A stretch of DNA of 64,000 bases from Polyodon spathula. Lineage: Eukaryota; Chordata; Actinopteri; Acipenseriformes; Polyodontidae. The DNA lies in NCBI RefSeq assembly GCF_017654505.1, contig NC_054534.1, positions 23,188,189 to 23,252,188 on the forward strand. The letters run 5' to 3'. The notes beneath the pieces are model-generated. The model ran no database searches. It was not told where the DNA came from and saw only the letters and a list, made by a program, of their open reading frames with translations. Below, piece after piece: positions 1 to 11,729 of the stretch. Numbering within the stretch: position 1 is the first letter of the stretch; every line of letters begins with the position of its first letter. The translations under genes were made by a program, and so were the position numbers.

Positions 1-3000
1 AACCACACCATCTTCAGTGTTCCCAGCATGCAGAAGGAAACGTTGTTACACTAAACTAGTTTCTTTGTGTATACTGGGTTTGGAGTTTTTGTAAGAAACG
101 CAGTTCCCAACAAAACAGCTAAGCAGTTGCTGGGATTTTCAGCATTGTGGTGTATCTTTCCCTCTGCAGCTAGCTTGACTCTTCACTCTTTGCGTTATTT
201 GTCGTAATTATTCAACATTCACCTTTGAAACAGCTTCAGAAGGGTCATGTGTTGTAAACTGATTTACTAACTAGCTGTTCAAATGGTTTATTTGATTTCT
301 TGTCATTTATCAAGGAGCTGTTATCTTTAAAACAGGTGTTGTAACCTTGATTCCAGGGAATTATAGGTGTGTGGTTTGCAGTCCATGGGTTGTATTGTAT
401 TACACTACTGACAAGAGAGGAGCCTGAATCATTTAACGTTTACTCCCGGCACTGAGATAGCACACAGATCTGCAAGATTCACAATCTATATTGTGTGGAA
501 TACAGATAATAGCAGCATAATGCCTACAGAATATCTAGTTTTAATCCTTTGCATTGTCTTACCCTTAGCAGTAGCAATGTTATCATTCCCACACTACAAA
601 CTAAAAAAGTTAACTAACTAAGCTAACTAGCTGTTGCTATCTGATTCTGTTTCACTTCCTGTTCCGAAGGTCAGCTTCATGAACTGGTCTGGTCTCACTC
701 CCCTGGTCCAAGTCTTAGAAAGATAAGGACATTGAAATAAAACCAGTACTAACAAAAACAAGCAGAAAGACATTTGACATTCCTTTAAAGACCAGTGAGG
801 AATAGAACCAATGCTGCACCTGTTATTCAACCTTCAAAAAAAAGGTTTGTTCGTCAAAACACAAAATAATAAAAATCGCTGAATTTAAAACAAAAAGACT
901 ATTTCAGTGTTGTCCATTGCACAAGTGATTATTATTGTTACATTCATGTGTTTTATATTCAAATTGTATTATAATATCTACATGTTTTTACCACAGGATG
1001 AAGTCTAAGATGCATCTACATTTTTATAAGAACTGCAAAAAATTAAACACTACACAGAATACAGCACATTAAACATGGGAACATGCATTCACACTTACTG
1101 TACATCCAGTCAGTGCTGAACTCAACTCTTGAATACCAATGCACATGAGGTCAGTGGGAGCTCATGTTAAACCTCAGAGCTATACACTATAGCAGCAATG
1201 GATCCCAGCAGAAATACCCCAATGCTTCAGTGGATCAGTAGCCTAACAGTATATTGAATATGTTGACCAGACATCTAGTTTGATCGAGACCATCCCTTTT
1301 TCCCATCAAATCTCCCGGTCCTTACTTTTTTCCATAAAAAAAAGTCCTGGTTTAGAATAGAGCCAGATGCAATCTTTGCATTAATTACGTAAACAATCAA
1401 CTATCAAAATAATGAAATCTGAATCATATTTTTCATATAGGTTACGTCACTGACTTTAAAGTATGCAAAATTATAGAAATGAAGGGCAAAAAATAGGAAT
1501 ACATATGGTTAGAATATATAGTTAAGCATGACCAGGAATTGGAAGAGAAGTGCAGTGGCTGTGCAGCAGTCAGAGGTTGCTGTTTTTTGTAAGTTTAATG
1601 AGAAAACAGTTAGTGATAAAAGCACTATATTCAATATTTAAGCTTTGGAAATCTGGTCACTCCAATGTTTTCCATGGATAAATCTATAAATGGCCAGGAA
1701 CATAGTTAGAATTTTTTTTCATGATATGGTGCAAAGAACTTTAATAGCACACTTTCTATTTCAGCGGTGCCATTTCAAATATAATTTCAGTACAGTAATG
1801 AAATCCAATGAAGCACAATGAACACCCAGGAGCCAGCAGCCCATATGCATCCTATATGCACAGAAAGGAGGAGGACAGACAAATAGACATCTGCTGCTGT
1901 TCCCTGGAGACCTGTTAAATATCTACTATCTATGGTGTAGCCTGGTCATTCCAAGGTTGCTGACCTTTTTATGGCTAGAGCGGAATGAAGACCAGCGTTC
2001 CTGTTTTACTGGGAGTGTTCACAGCTGCTGGCGGCTGTAGTGGATACTCTACAGAGTGACATTTACCTGCCAGTGCATCCCACACTGGCTTTTAGCTTTC
2101 TCAGTTTACATATGAGTCAGTCACTGCTACACAGGGTGGTGAGTCAAGAAGAAAAAATACCAAGCCTCCATCTTCTAGTTTTACTGTTTAATGTCAACCA
2201 GCTCGTGAAGGCAGTGTTTTGGTGCAGGCTCTGTAGATAAACAAGATACCTGACTCGGTTTAAACCAACAATGATTCACAGTGATTTTTCATTTCTTTTT
2301 GTTCTCAGAAAAGAGTAATAACCTTAGTTATGAATGTCAGGAGGAGTGGTGGATTTGTTATTGCACTATAGTGCTCTTTTGACAAACATTTTGTTGTATA
2401 ACTTTATTGCACTAATGCTCAAGGTTTTTACAATATGTAACATTAGACAAATGAAAAGATGCAAACAGCCATGATCAAATGTATTTTACCAAATGATAAA
2501 CACAACAATAATAATTTGAACACATTCAAACAGCATTACCATTCCCAAATCGCTTGAAAGCACAAAGCGGGCAAAGCTTTTTTTGAGGATAAAAAAAAGT
2601 ATATGAGTACTGCTCCTTTTTTTGCATGGCAAACAGATACATCAATTGACATTGCCTGTCATTCTCAGCTTTCTATAGTTGTGCGGTATGTGGAAGAATT
2701 TTGAAATATACAAGATCGTTTTCCTGGTTTTTTTGGACGTAACCAGTGGGTGTGATGTGCAGTCAGTTTTCAACCTCATTAGCACAGCAATGGCAGAGTA
2801 TGATTATGAAGAAAAACAGCACACTAATCTCTACAAGTATGCTGAGTTACATGAAGAAACTCAGCATACTTGTAGTGTTTCAGATCAGCTGCTTTCATAA
2901 ACAAACTAACTGCATTCAATGACAATGTTTCAACTACAAGTCTTTTTCAGTGTCTTCAAAACTTTTAAAGCATGGAAAGATCAATAATGTAATGTTCAAA

Positions 3001-3040
3001 AATCTAATCTCAGCACTGTAAGATGTAAAGTGTTGTAGTG
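1..3040. other. No gene seen
   Basis: AT-rich sequence with only short chance open frames of under 75 codons on both strands. None has recognisable domains or a convincing start. I see no RNA gene and no clear repeat, only short A or T runs. Confidence 0.6.
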
Positions 3041-3300
3041 TGGGATGATTGACTGTTTGGCCCAGGATCTCGCCTTCTGGACCTATAGGAGCCGTCCTTG
3101 TTGGAGGTGTGACTTCCGACGTCGGTCAGAGGTCACCAAGGCTGGCTGATGAAGGACCACCAACACCCAGAAGAGAGATACAGTTGCAAAGGAGGCGGTG
3201 GGGAAGTAGTGGAAGGTGAACCTGGACTGTATAGGTTAAGGAACGAAAAGGATTAGCATAGCGAGCTGAGCCTCACCCCTAGAACGATGGCAAGCCTCTG
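3041..3300. other. GC-richer block, probably repeat-derived
   Basis: This block is clearly richer in G and C than its surroundings and holds several CpG sites, ending in an A-rich stretch near 3303-3320. No open frame runs through it and I do not recognise a family. The abrupt composition change suggests an inserted element fragment, such as part of an LTR or a SINE-like unit with an A-rich tail. It could also be unique sequence. Confidence 0.3.
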
Positions 3301-3739
3301 ACAAAAAATAAATAAAAAATCTGAAATCTTAGACGATGAATTGCACTTGGTAGAAACAGATCATTAATATCAGATCTCAATAAAGTGTGCTAGTACTTTG
3401 TGCTCAATCTGAACAGCAGATGTCCTCTTCAGAGTGAAAAAACCATTCGACAGCTATCTTTTGTATCACATTTTATTGGTTAGGTGATTAAATGAAAAAG
3501 CCAAAACCCAGCCTTGCAGTAAATGTGTAGGTGACACGTGACCTTATGAGCTCTGCAGTCTCCCTGTAGGATTAGTGTAAACTCAGCAATTAACCTTTCA
3601 CAAAGAAAGAAACTAGGGGCGTGTGTAGAGAGGGTGGGTCAGGTTAGAACACCTCTCCACTTGTTCACTGAAATCAGCCTACCACACCTACCCCATGTTA
3701 TGTGATGCATGTAATGCCTTGCACCAGAACTCTTTGGTA

Positions 3740-3795
3740 AGTTGATAAAAGGCAATGGGGTTTTCCTGTATATTGTCGAGGTAAGAATAAAACGA
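3740..3795 (+). promoter_or_regulatory. Possible LTR-type TATA and poly(A) signal pair
   Basis: A TATA-like GATAAAAGG at 3743-3751 is followed by AATAAA at 3786-3791. This close spacing is typical of the R region of short LTRs. No LTR ends, partner LTR or coding remains were found around it, so this is only a possibility. Confidence 0.15.
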
Positions 3796-3907
3796 TTTTC
3801 GTTTCAAACGTGGAATACGAAATCGATGAAGGAGAGTATAGATCATCTCAGAACAAATAGATATTAAGTTAAGTTAAACGATGAAGCTCACTTCACCTAC
3901 TTCAGAA

Positions 3908-5555
<1,648 letters not shown>

Positions 5556-5558
5556 TAC

Positions 5559-5795
5559 TGTGGCAAAGTGGTTCGCAGGGTACAGGTGTAGGAGTGATGC
5601 GGTGTGCAATAAAGAGACAAACAGTGATAATCCAATCAGAAAATAATCCCAAGCAATACACATCTCCAACCGGAAATTTAACGTTGTGGCTGGTCCAATA
5701 CAATCTTTCCCCTGCAATACTGTATAACCTCAATCTGGGGCTTTCCCGTCCGAAACAACAGGGTTCAAGGCCAAAACAGCTCATGTATAAAGACT
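5559..5795 (+). mobile_element. LTR-like fragment
   Basis: The segment begins with TGTGGCAAAGTGG, the kind of TG start seen in LTRs, and carries CCAAT-like motifs and a TATA-like TATAAAGA near 5784. It lies directly upstream of the tyrosine-recombinase retrotransposon. It may be an independent LTR scrap beside that element or part of its terminal region. No CA end or target duplication was found. Confidence 0.35.
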
Positions 5796-5879
5796 AGCCA
5801 GTTGCCAGGATCTTGAAAGCTGTCTGATTCAGATTCAAACCTCCAGACACAGATTCCACCTCCAACTCAACACATCTCA

Positions 5880-6540
5880 TCAGCAAATATTCAAGGACAT
5901 TAAAGCATTTATGCAACCATTTGCAGATAACATCTGAACCATAAATTCTCGTTTGGATGCCATGGATGCCTGGTTCAGCTCCATCCTACCCTCAAGCAGC
6001 ACTCCTACCTCATCTAGCAATGTACTAGAAATGACACCAGTGTTCAGCTTGTCTTCAGCTACTACTGCAGGATTTCAGCCCAGCTCCACTACCAGGCGCT
6101 ACACTATATCTGGTCCACTCCATTGCCAAATCATCGAGGGTAAGGATGTTAATCTTGTATCAATTCTCATTGCAACATCCAATCTTTGGCGGCTGGCATG
6201 CTCACTCCTGTGGGGTCTGCGCATCTACAGCACACTCTACTAACCTCTGCCCAAAAACAGCCGTTGCAATCAGCACCAGCACTATCCAACCACTTAGGAC
6301 CCCCCTCACTTCATTAACAGACTGTCAGCTGCAAATCCAATCCACGCATCTGCACCCCCCAGTGCCTCATATAACAGGGACAAATACAAATGACCTGTTA
6401 AGTTTGCTGGAGAAAGACAGATTTGTAATAACTTTAAAAGGTTGACCTGTTTTAACTCCAACTGCAGATTCATGCATATATGCAATTTCTTCCTCAAACG
6501 CACACTCCAGGATCATCTGCCCTCTACAAAAGAAAAAATG
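5880..6540 (+). pseudogene. Gag-like protein of the tyrosine-recombinase retrotransposon
   Basis: The frame starting near 5953 gives a Ser/Thr-rich stretch, then a segment containing QIIEGKDVNLVSILIATS. The reading then moves to another frame, where residues 22-35 of the open frame from 6146 form a zinc knuckle, C-x2-C-x4-H-x4-C (CGVCASTAHSTNLC, 6209-6250). Such a knuckle is usual for the nucleic-acid-binding part of Gag in this group. At least one frameshift separates the two parts, and further shifts follow before the RT. The start codon is unknown. The protein would package the element RNA; this copy cannot make it. Confidence 0.6.
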
Positions 6541-6744
6541 ACAATCTGCACTGACAGTTTCCACGCCCATCAACACCTGCACTGTCACTGAAGCTCTCCA
6601 TTCACACCCCAACCAGCAGTTTATACAGCACCTAACAAACAGGCTACAACATGGCTTCCACGTAAGTGTCACCAGCTTCCCTGCTTCCTCCTTCATTTGC
6701 AAAAACTTCAGATCCGCCACTTCGGAACCACGAGCTGTCTCTAA

Positions 6745-8140
6745 CCTCATTTAAAAAGAAATCGAAAAATGCTTTATGACTGGCCCCTTCCCCTCCCCAC
6801 CATTCCCAGAACACAGAATCAACCCAATTGGCATAGCTACATGAAAAATATGAGGGAAGAAGTGCCTGATAATCGATCTCTCTTGATCACCTCGCGGTCA
6901 ATCCATCTGCAGCATTAATGCATTAACCCCCATGAACAGTTCTCACTACAATACATCACTCTATCAGACACCATTAAATTCATAAAAATGGCAGGGCACG
7001 GTGCATGGCTGGCAAAAGCAGATATCACAAACTAATTTAAAGTGATGCCCATCCATCCCTCTCTAAGGCACCTATTTGGAATTTCCTGGCAGGGCTACAG
7101 CAGCCCAAACATATTTGATTCACTTTCTGAAGCACTCTGCTGGATCCTGTTAAATGAATACCATGTACCATTTATCTTGCACCTCCTGGATGATTTCCTC
7201 CTCATATCTCCAGTATCACAACCTCCAGCTCAAGCTATCTCACAACTAAAAAATGTTGTTATCCACCCTGGAAGTTCCACTTTCAGAGGAAAAAACCATT
7301 GGACCCACCAATTGCCTCGAATTCCTTGGAATTACCTTAGACACAATCAAGTTCGAGGGTCGCCTGCCCGCCTGCACCAGCTTATCAAAGCCTTCCAAAA
7401 AGCAAAAACAATAAAAAAAGGGGAATCCTCTCTCCTCAGAAACTTCAATTATGTAATAAGCATCATCCTCCAAGGGAGGATATTCATATCATGTCTAACC
7501 CTCTCTACTACCATGAAAAATCTCAATGCCTCCATCCATATTCCCACAGGAGCCAGGAAGGTCATCGAGATGTGGATTACAGTGCTCGGAAACTGGAACG
7601 GTCTATCATTATTTTATTACGACCTCATAGCAGCTCCTGACCTCAGCCTAGCTACAGACGTTTCACACACAGGATTTGGTAGTCTCTTTGGGTCTTAGTG
7701 GTTCTTTGGCTCATAGCCACAGGAGATTCAATCACTCCCACCTCATTAAAAATCATCACCCTTGCTGGAACTATACCCCATTGTTGTGACCGCCTCTCTA
7801 TGGGGTCGTCTATGGCCCCCGATTTTGTTTTTCAGTGACAATACATCCACAGTGCACATAATCAATAAAGGGTGCTCCTATTCCCCTTATAATCATGCAA
7901 CTACTGAGACAACTAGACTGGATATCTGTAGCAAGTAACTTTATTATTCAAGCTCGCCACATACCAGGTATCCTCAATAACACTGCCGATGCTTTGTCCC
8001 ATTTTCAGATTCGGAAATTCCACAGCCTGGTTCCAGCAGCAGTTCCCTCACCACTCCAAGTCCCCCCCCCCCCCCCCCCCCTTCAGCTGTCTGACATTCC
8101 AATGAGCTCAACTCTATCCAACCTGCTTCAGTCGGCACAC
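6745..8140 (+). pseudogene. Reverse transcriptase and RNase H of the tyrosine-recombinase retrotransposon
   Basis: RT similarity starts near 6745, where KKEIEKCFMTGPFPSPPFPE can be read, with the palm further on. The longest open piece, 7042-7698 (218 codons), carries FGISWQGY and then the catalytic motif as LLDD within ILHLLDDFLLISP; Y/FxDD is usual. RNase H follows, with LATDVSHTGFGSLFGS at the end of this piece and, after frame changes, SDNTSTVHIINKG near 7834-7870 and ARHIPGILNNTADALS near 7952-8000. A run of 20 C at 8062-8081 follows. Stops at 7033 and 7699 and several frameshifts break the frame. The family is clear from order and motifs; this copy is inactive. Confidence 0.75.
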
Positions 8141-8149
8141 TAATACATG

Positions 8150-9060
8150 GCTGCAGCTCTGGCTCCATCCACCAGAGCTACCTAAACGACAGCATGGGCA
8201 GCCTTCTCCAACTTCTGCACTCAGAATCGGATCCCGCTTAATAAATTCATTCAAGAAATCCTGCTAGCATTTATAGTCTGCCTCAGAGTCATTCTCAAAC
8301 TGGCTCCATCATCAATCCAGTCATATGTCTCCGGTATCCAGTACCAGTACCGCCTCAAGTCCATTTAGTCTCCTTCTTTGCTTTCAATTCCAGCAGTATG
8401 CCTAACGCTCAGAGGGATGGTAAAGAGCCTGCCTGCATCCCCTCCAACTAGACAGCTGATCAATACATTGAGAACCGGCTGCTTTAACCCAGCTGACGAC
8501 CTCACGATGGAAACACTATGCTTAACAGCATGCGATGTGCCGAGTTCACAGTTCCATCAGTGAACAGTTTTCCATCTTTATGCATTTGTCACTCTGACTT
8601 GTCACTGGTCCCTGATAGCCACTTCCTTCTATATCTCAGCATATCCAGGACTGATCAACTCTGAGACGGGCAGCTTATTTAACTTTCAAAAATTGACACT
8701 CCATTATGCCCGTTTTCATCCCTTTCTAAATATCTAGCCACAAGGAACTATGCTCTCCCATCAGACCTGCTGTTCACGGATTTATCCAGGACAATTATCA
8801 TGAGACACTGATTTTCCTCTCATCTATCTGTACTCACCTCAAGGGCAGCCTTGCCCTCTCAATTCTATACACTACACTCTTTCCGGATAGGAGCAGCTAC
8901 CTCAACATCAAACACAGGAGTAAACCAGCACCTTATCAAGAACAGCAGCTGTAGACACTTACATCAGAACATCTCCCTCAGACATTTCTGTAGCCCAGCA
9001 ATTAATTGTTAGTATGGGGGTGCCCTCTCTGCCAGGTCCACCAGAGGTTTTCCCTCATTT
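8150..9060 (+). pseudogene. Tyrosine recombinase (integrase) of the DIRS/Ngaro-like element
   Basis: The enzyme would integrate the element by strand exchange through a covalent Tyr-DNA link. The N-terminal core-binding part reads TAWAAFSNFCTQNRIPLNK near 8183-8240. Catalytic residues can be placed: Arg in RCAEFT (codon 8533-8535), the H-x-x-R motif in HSFRIGAAT (8875-8901), and the nucleophile Tyr in VDTYIRT (codon 8960-8962). HSFR and VDTY lie in different frames, so at least one indel separates them; a stop lies near 8661 and another frameshift precedes the first Arg. The copy is therefore a pseudogene with its active-site signature still legible. A phage-type integrase is excluded by the RT and RNase H just upstream. 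Confidence 0.75.
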
Positions 9061-9790
9061 TAAATGTTAAAGAATGTTTTTTTTTTTCCTCTCCACAGAG
9101 AAGACGGCATCCAATACATAGTCATTTTACTAACCTTTTATGTTGTCATTTCTAACTTTTATTCTCTGTGTGCAGCAATCAGTCTTTTCTTCCCAGTGAG
9201 GGAATCTATCTATGGGGGGGGAGTCAGTGAAGCTCACTCCCCCTGTCTCAGGTTCTGGCTGCCACGCCCATATTCCAATATGACAGAGGTTCTCACAGGA
9301 AGCTAGAGGGGACCCCCAGCCACACCAGCACTTTCGCAGCTCATGCTATCTGCCTCTACGTAGGCTCTATCCTAATCCTGTCTCTACCAGCCAAGTTCAA
9401 CTCTTGCAGCTCTGGCATCTAACTGTCTTCTTATTCTCAGGTCCCTTCAAGGCTCATGACCCAACACCAGATGCCTGGCACAACCTCAGCCTCGAGGATG
9501 CCGCCTGGTGATGGACCTGTCTAACTTTTTTTGTTTCCAGGAGACCTTTCCTCCCCTTGGGAAGCCAAATCTACCCAGGCCACTAGAACGTGGTCTGCTG
9601 AGCAGTAGGGACTCTTCCAGTCCTATGTGTTTTTCATTTCCAACCACATGGAACCTCTGCACTCTCATGGGTATCTGTTTCCCAGACCGAGCGAGGAAGC
9701 TCCTCTAGGTCCTTTGAGTAGTGAGAGTTATGTCTGTCCTGTCTGTCTTCTAACACTCAGCCCTTACATGCACCCCGTGAATGCTCCGTA
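9061..9790 (+). other. 3' noncoding part of the tyrosine-recombinase retrotransposon
   Basis: This stretch keeps the GC-richer, pyrimidine-rich composition of the element and ends in sequence with TAAATAAATAAA near 9789-9801. Elements of this group carry their split direct or inverted terminal repeats here. I could not find the repeat partners, so the end is approximate. The open frames here are short and unsupported. Confidence 0.4.
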
Positions 9791-9799
9791 AATAAATAA

Positions 9800-10800
9800 A
9801 CATTAATATCCCGTAGTGCTAATCTTAAATCACCTTAGCATTCTATTATTTAAACCATGTCTTATTTTATTAGAACAAGCTTTAAAGCAAGCCATTGTGA
9901 TTTGTAATTGCATGGTGATTCATGCTGTGGGCTGGGATGGACAGCTGCAGTGTAATCATCCAATCTGCTTTTACCACGGCCTTGAGGGTTAGACAGAGTG
10001 TCTCATCCAACATCAATGCAATGCAGGTGAACCTTGTAATGGGAAGACCCTGAATCTGGACCCCCTCAGTGAATATTGTGAACTTTGAGGGGGAAAAAGT
10101 TATATAAAAACTGTGTCCTTTTTCTTTTGCCATTGTCATTGCTTGTTAATTATAAAACCCAGACTGCAACTGAAACTCTTTATGTCTCGGTTTCAAATCC
10201 ACTCAAATGAAAGGAAAGAAAAATACCTGAACACTCTTCTGTAAACCTGTAAGAATATTGATAGTAGCATGATTGTTTCTACTCTGTGCTGTGGCAGCTA
10301 TTAGGCAAAGCAGCATGTGAGAGTGACCATGCAAGCAAAGGATTGATCCAGGTAGCCAAAGATTAGGATGCTGAGATTGAATTTAACAACAGTACATATT
10401 AGAAATTGACCTTCTGTGCCAGTTTTACAGGAACCTACCTGGAGTTAATAATGCATTTCAGGAAAAGCCACATGCGACAAGTAGGTTATAAATAATGGAT
10501 GTTAGTCATCGCCCATGAGTCATTGTTCATTACTTTTCAATACAATTGATAATGTCCATCAGTCAATGCAGATCAGTAGACCTGAATTTAAATTGCTTGT
10601 TGTACAGTCCACTCATTTCTATGTTAACTAAACCCTTACAGCTCAGGATATTTGTTAAATTAATTTTAATGCAAAATAATGTTACCAAATAAATGACACT
10701 GAGTGCCACTCAGGAGTTTCACATTTTCCCATGTGTTCTGTATAAAGCACTTGTCACGAAAACACATGAAAGACTGACAATGTGAAAGCCCAGCTGAGGC
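9800..10800. other. No gene seen
   Basis: AT-rich sequence without a recognisable gene, RNA or repeat. Open frames are below 90 codons and show no family features. Confidence 0.55.
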
Positions 10801-10809
10801 ACGTGTGTA

Positions 10810-11275
10810 TGTGGTGGTATGGGGAATAATGGGTTGGCAGGGAGTGGGTTAAATTTCTCCCTGTCAAAACATGTGGGAATGTGGCTGGAGCCGTGAAATT
10901 AATACATGATTAAACAATTAATTAAGGCTCTAGCCACAGGTGTATAAACAGGGTGATCACAGATGTTAGTTAGATAGAATGGCTAGAGTTAATGTTGGTG
11001 AAGGTGAAGGTGAAGGTGAAGTTCTGTGTTGTGTGTTCTGTGTTCTGTGTTCTGTGTTCCGACTTGTATTACTGTGAGTTTTTGTAAACCTGTTTATGAT
11101 GGTCACCATGCCGTTTTATTTTGTTAGTGTGTTTTGTGCATGTTTAGTGTTTTGTTTATTTATAATAAAGTGTGCATTAGCGTAGTTGAAACTGCAACTT
11201 CTGTGTCTGAGTCTCCCTTCCTTGTGGAAACAGTTAGCCAGAGACGCTGTCCTGTCCCACCCGAGCTTTTAGCAA
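10810..11275 (+). mobile_element. Possible solo LTR
   Basis: A TG start (TGTGGTGGTATGG at 10810) is followed by a TATA-like TATAAACA near 10943, tandem short repeats, and AATAAA near 11165. This is the U3-R-U5 arrangement expected of an LTR. Two minisatellites lie inside: four GGTGAA units (10997-11020) and several TTCTGTG-type units (11022-11060). The 3' end is not fixed and no target duplication was recognised, so a promoter-like unique segment remains possible. Confidence 0.4.
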
Positions 11276-11282
11276 AAGGGGA

Positions 11283-11692
11283 TGGAGAGAGAGTGGTAGA
11301 GTCAAGGGATACTGACATGGAGAGGTCAGAGGAGAGAGACGAAGCAGAAAGGAAGTAGAGGAGGTCAGATTTAGAGAGGGTGAGTTTAAGTTGTTGAGAA
11401 TGTGTCCAAGTTGAGATAACCGAGAGGCATTCTGATATTTGGGAGTCAAAGGAGGGAAAGGAAAGAATATCTGGGTATTATCAACGTAAAGGTGGTAGGA
11501 GAAGCCAAATGAAGAGATGAAGGTACCTAGCAAGCAGGTGTATAGCGAAGAGGAGGGGTCCCAGGACAGATTCTTGAGGCACATTTGTAAAGAGAGAGCA
11601 AAGAGAAGAGAGGGAGCCATGCCAGGAAACCTGGAAAGAACAGTTAGCTCAGAGGAAAACCAGGCAAGAACAGAGTCTGAGATCCCCAGCAC
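11283..11692 (-). pseudogene. LINE reverse transcriptase fragment
   Basis: The antisense open frame (to 11692) contains SSFGFSYHLYVDNTQIFFPF, which matches the palm region around the YADDTQ catalytic motif of L2/Rex-type LINE reverse transcriptases. Here the catalytic pair is changed to VDN, which would abolish activity. Only about 130 codons remain, with neither the endonuclease nor the 3' end visible. It abuts the possible LTR at 10810-11275. The LINE family is judged from the motif style only. Confidence 0.6.
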
Positions 11693-11729
11693 AAGCTTTC
11701 ACCTGAGTGTGCCTCTGTCCTGATGTCAT

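Larger units (their letters stand above)
5800..9790 (+). mobile_element. DIRS/Ngaro-like tyrosine-recombinase retrotransposon, degenerate
   Basis: Remains of the expected coding set lie in order on one strand: a Gag-like zinc knuckle, reverse transcriptase, RNase H and a tyrosine recombinase. Elements of this group integrate with a tyrosine recombinase rather than a DDE integrase, so they leave no target duplication and lack ordinary LTRs. The recombinase follows RNase H with no methyltransferase-like segment that I can see, which fits Ngaro better than DIRS1; this subgroup call is tentative. Frameshifts and stops interrupt every domain, so the copy is dead. The ends were not defined: the left limit is set where Gag-like reading begins and the right limit by loss of GC-richer sequence after a TAAATAAATAAA stretch. 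Confidence 0.8.

Noticed and set aside
6306..6750. Antisense open frames opposite the Gag/RT region
   Set aside because: The sense strand carries the zinc knuckle and RT motifs, so the antisense frames are shadows.
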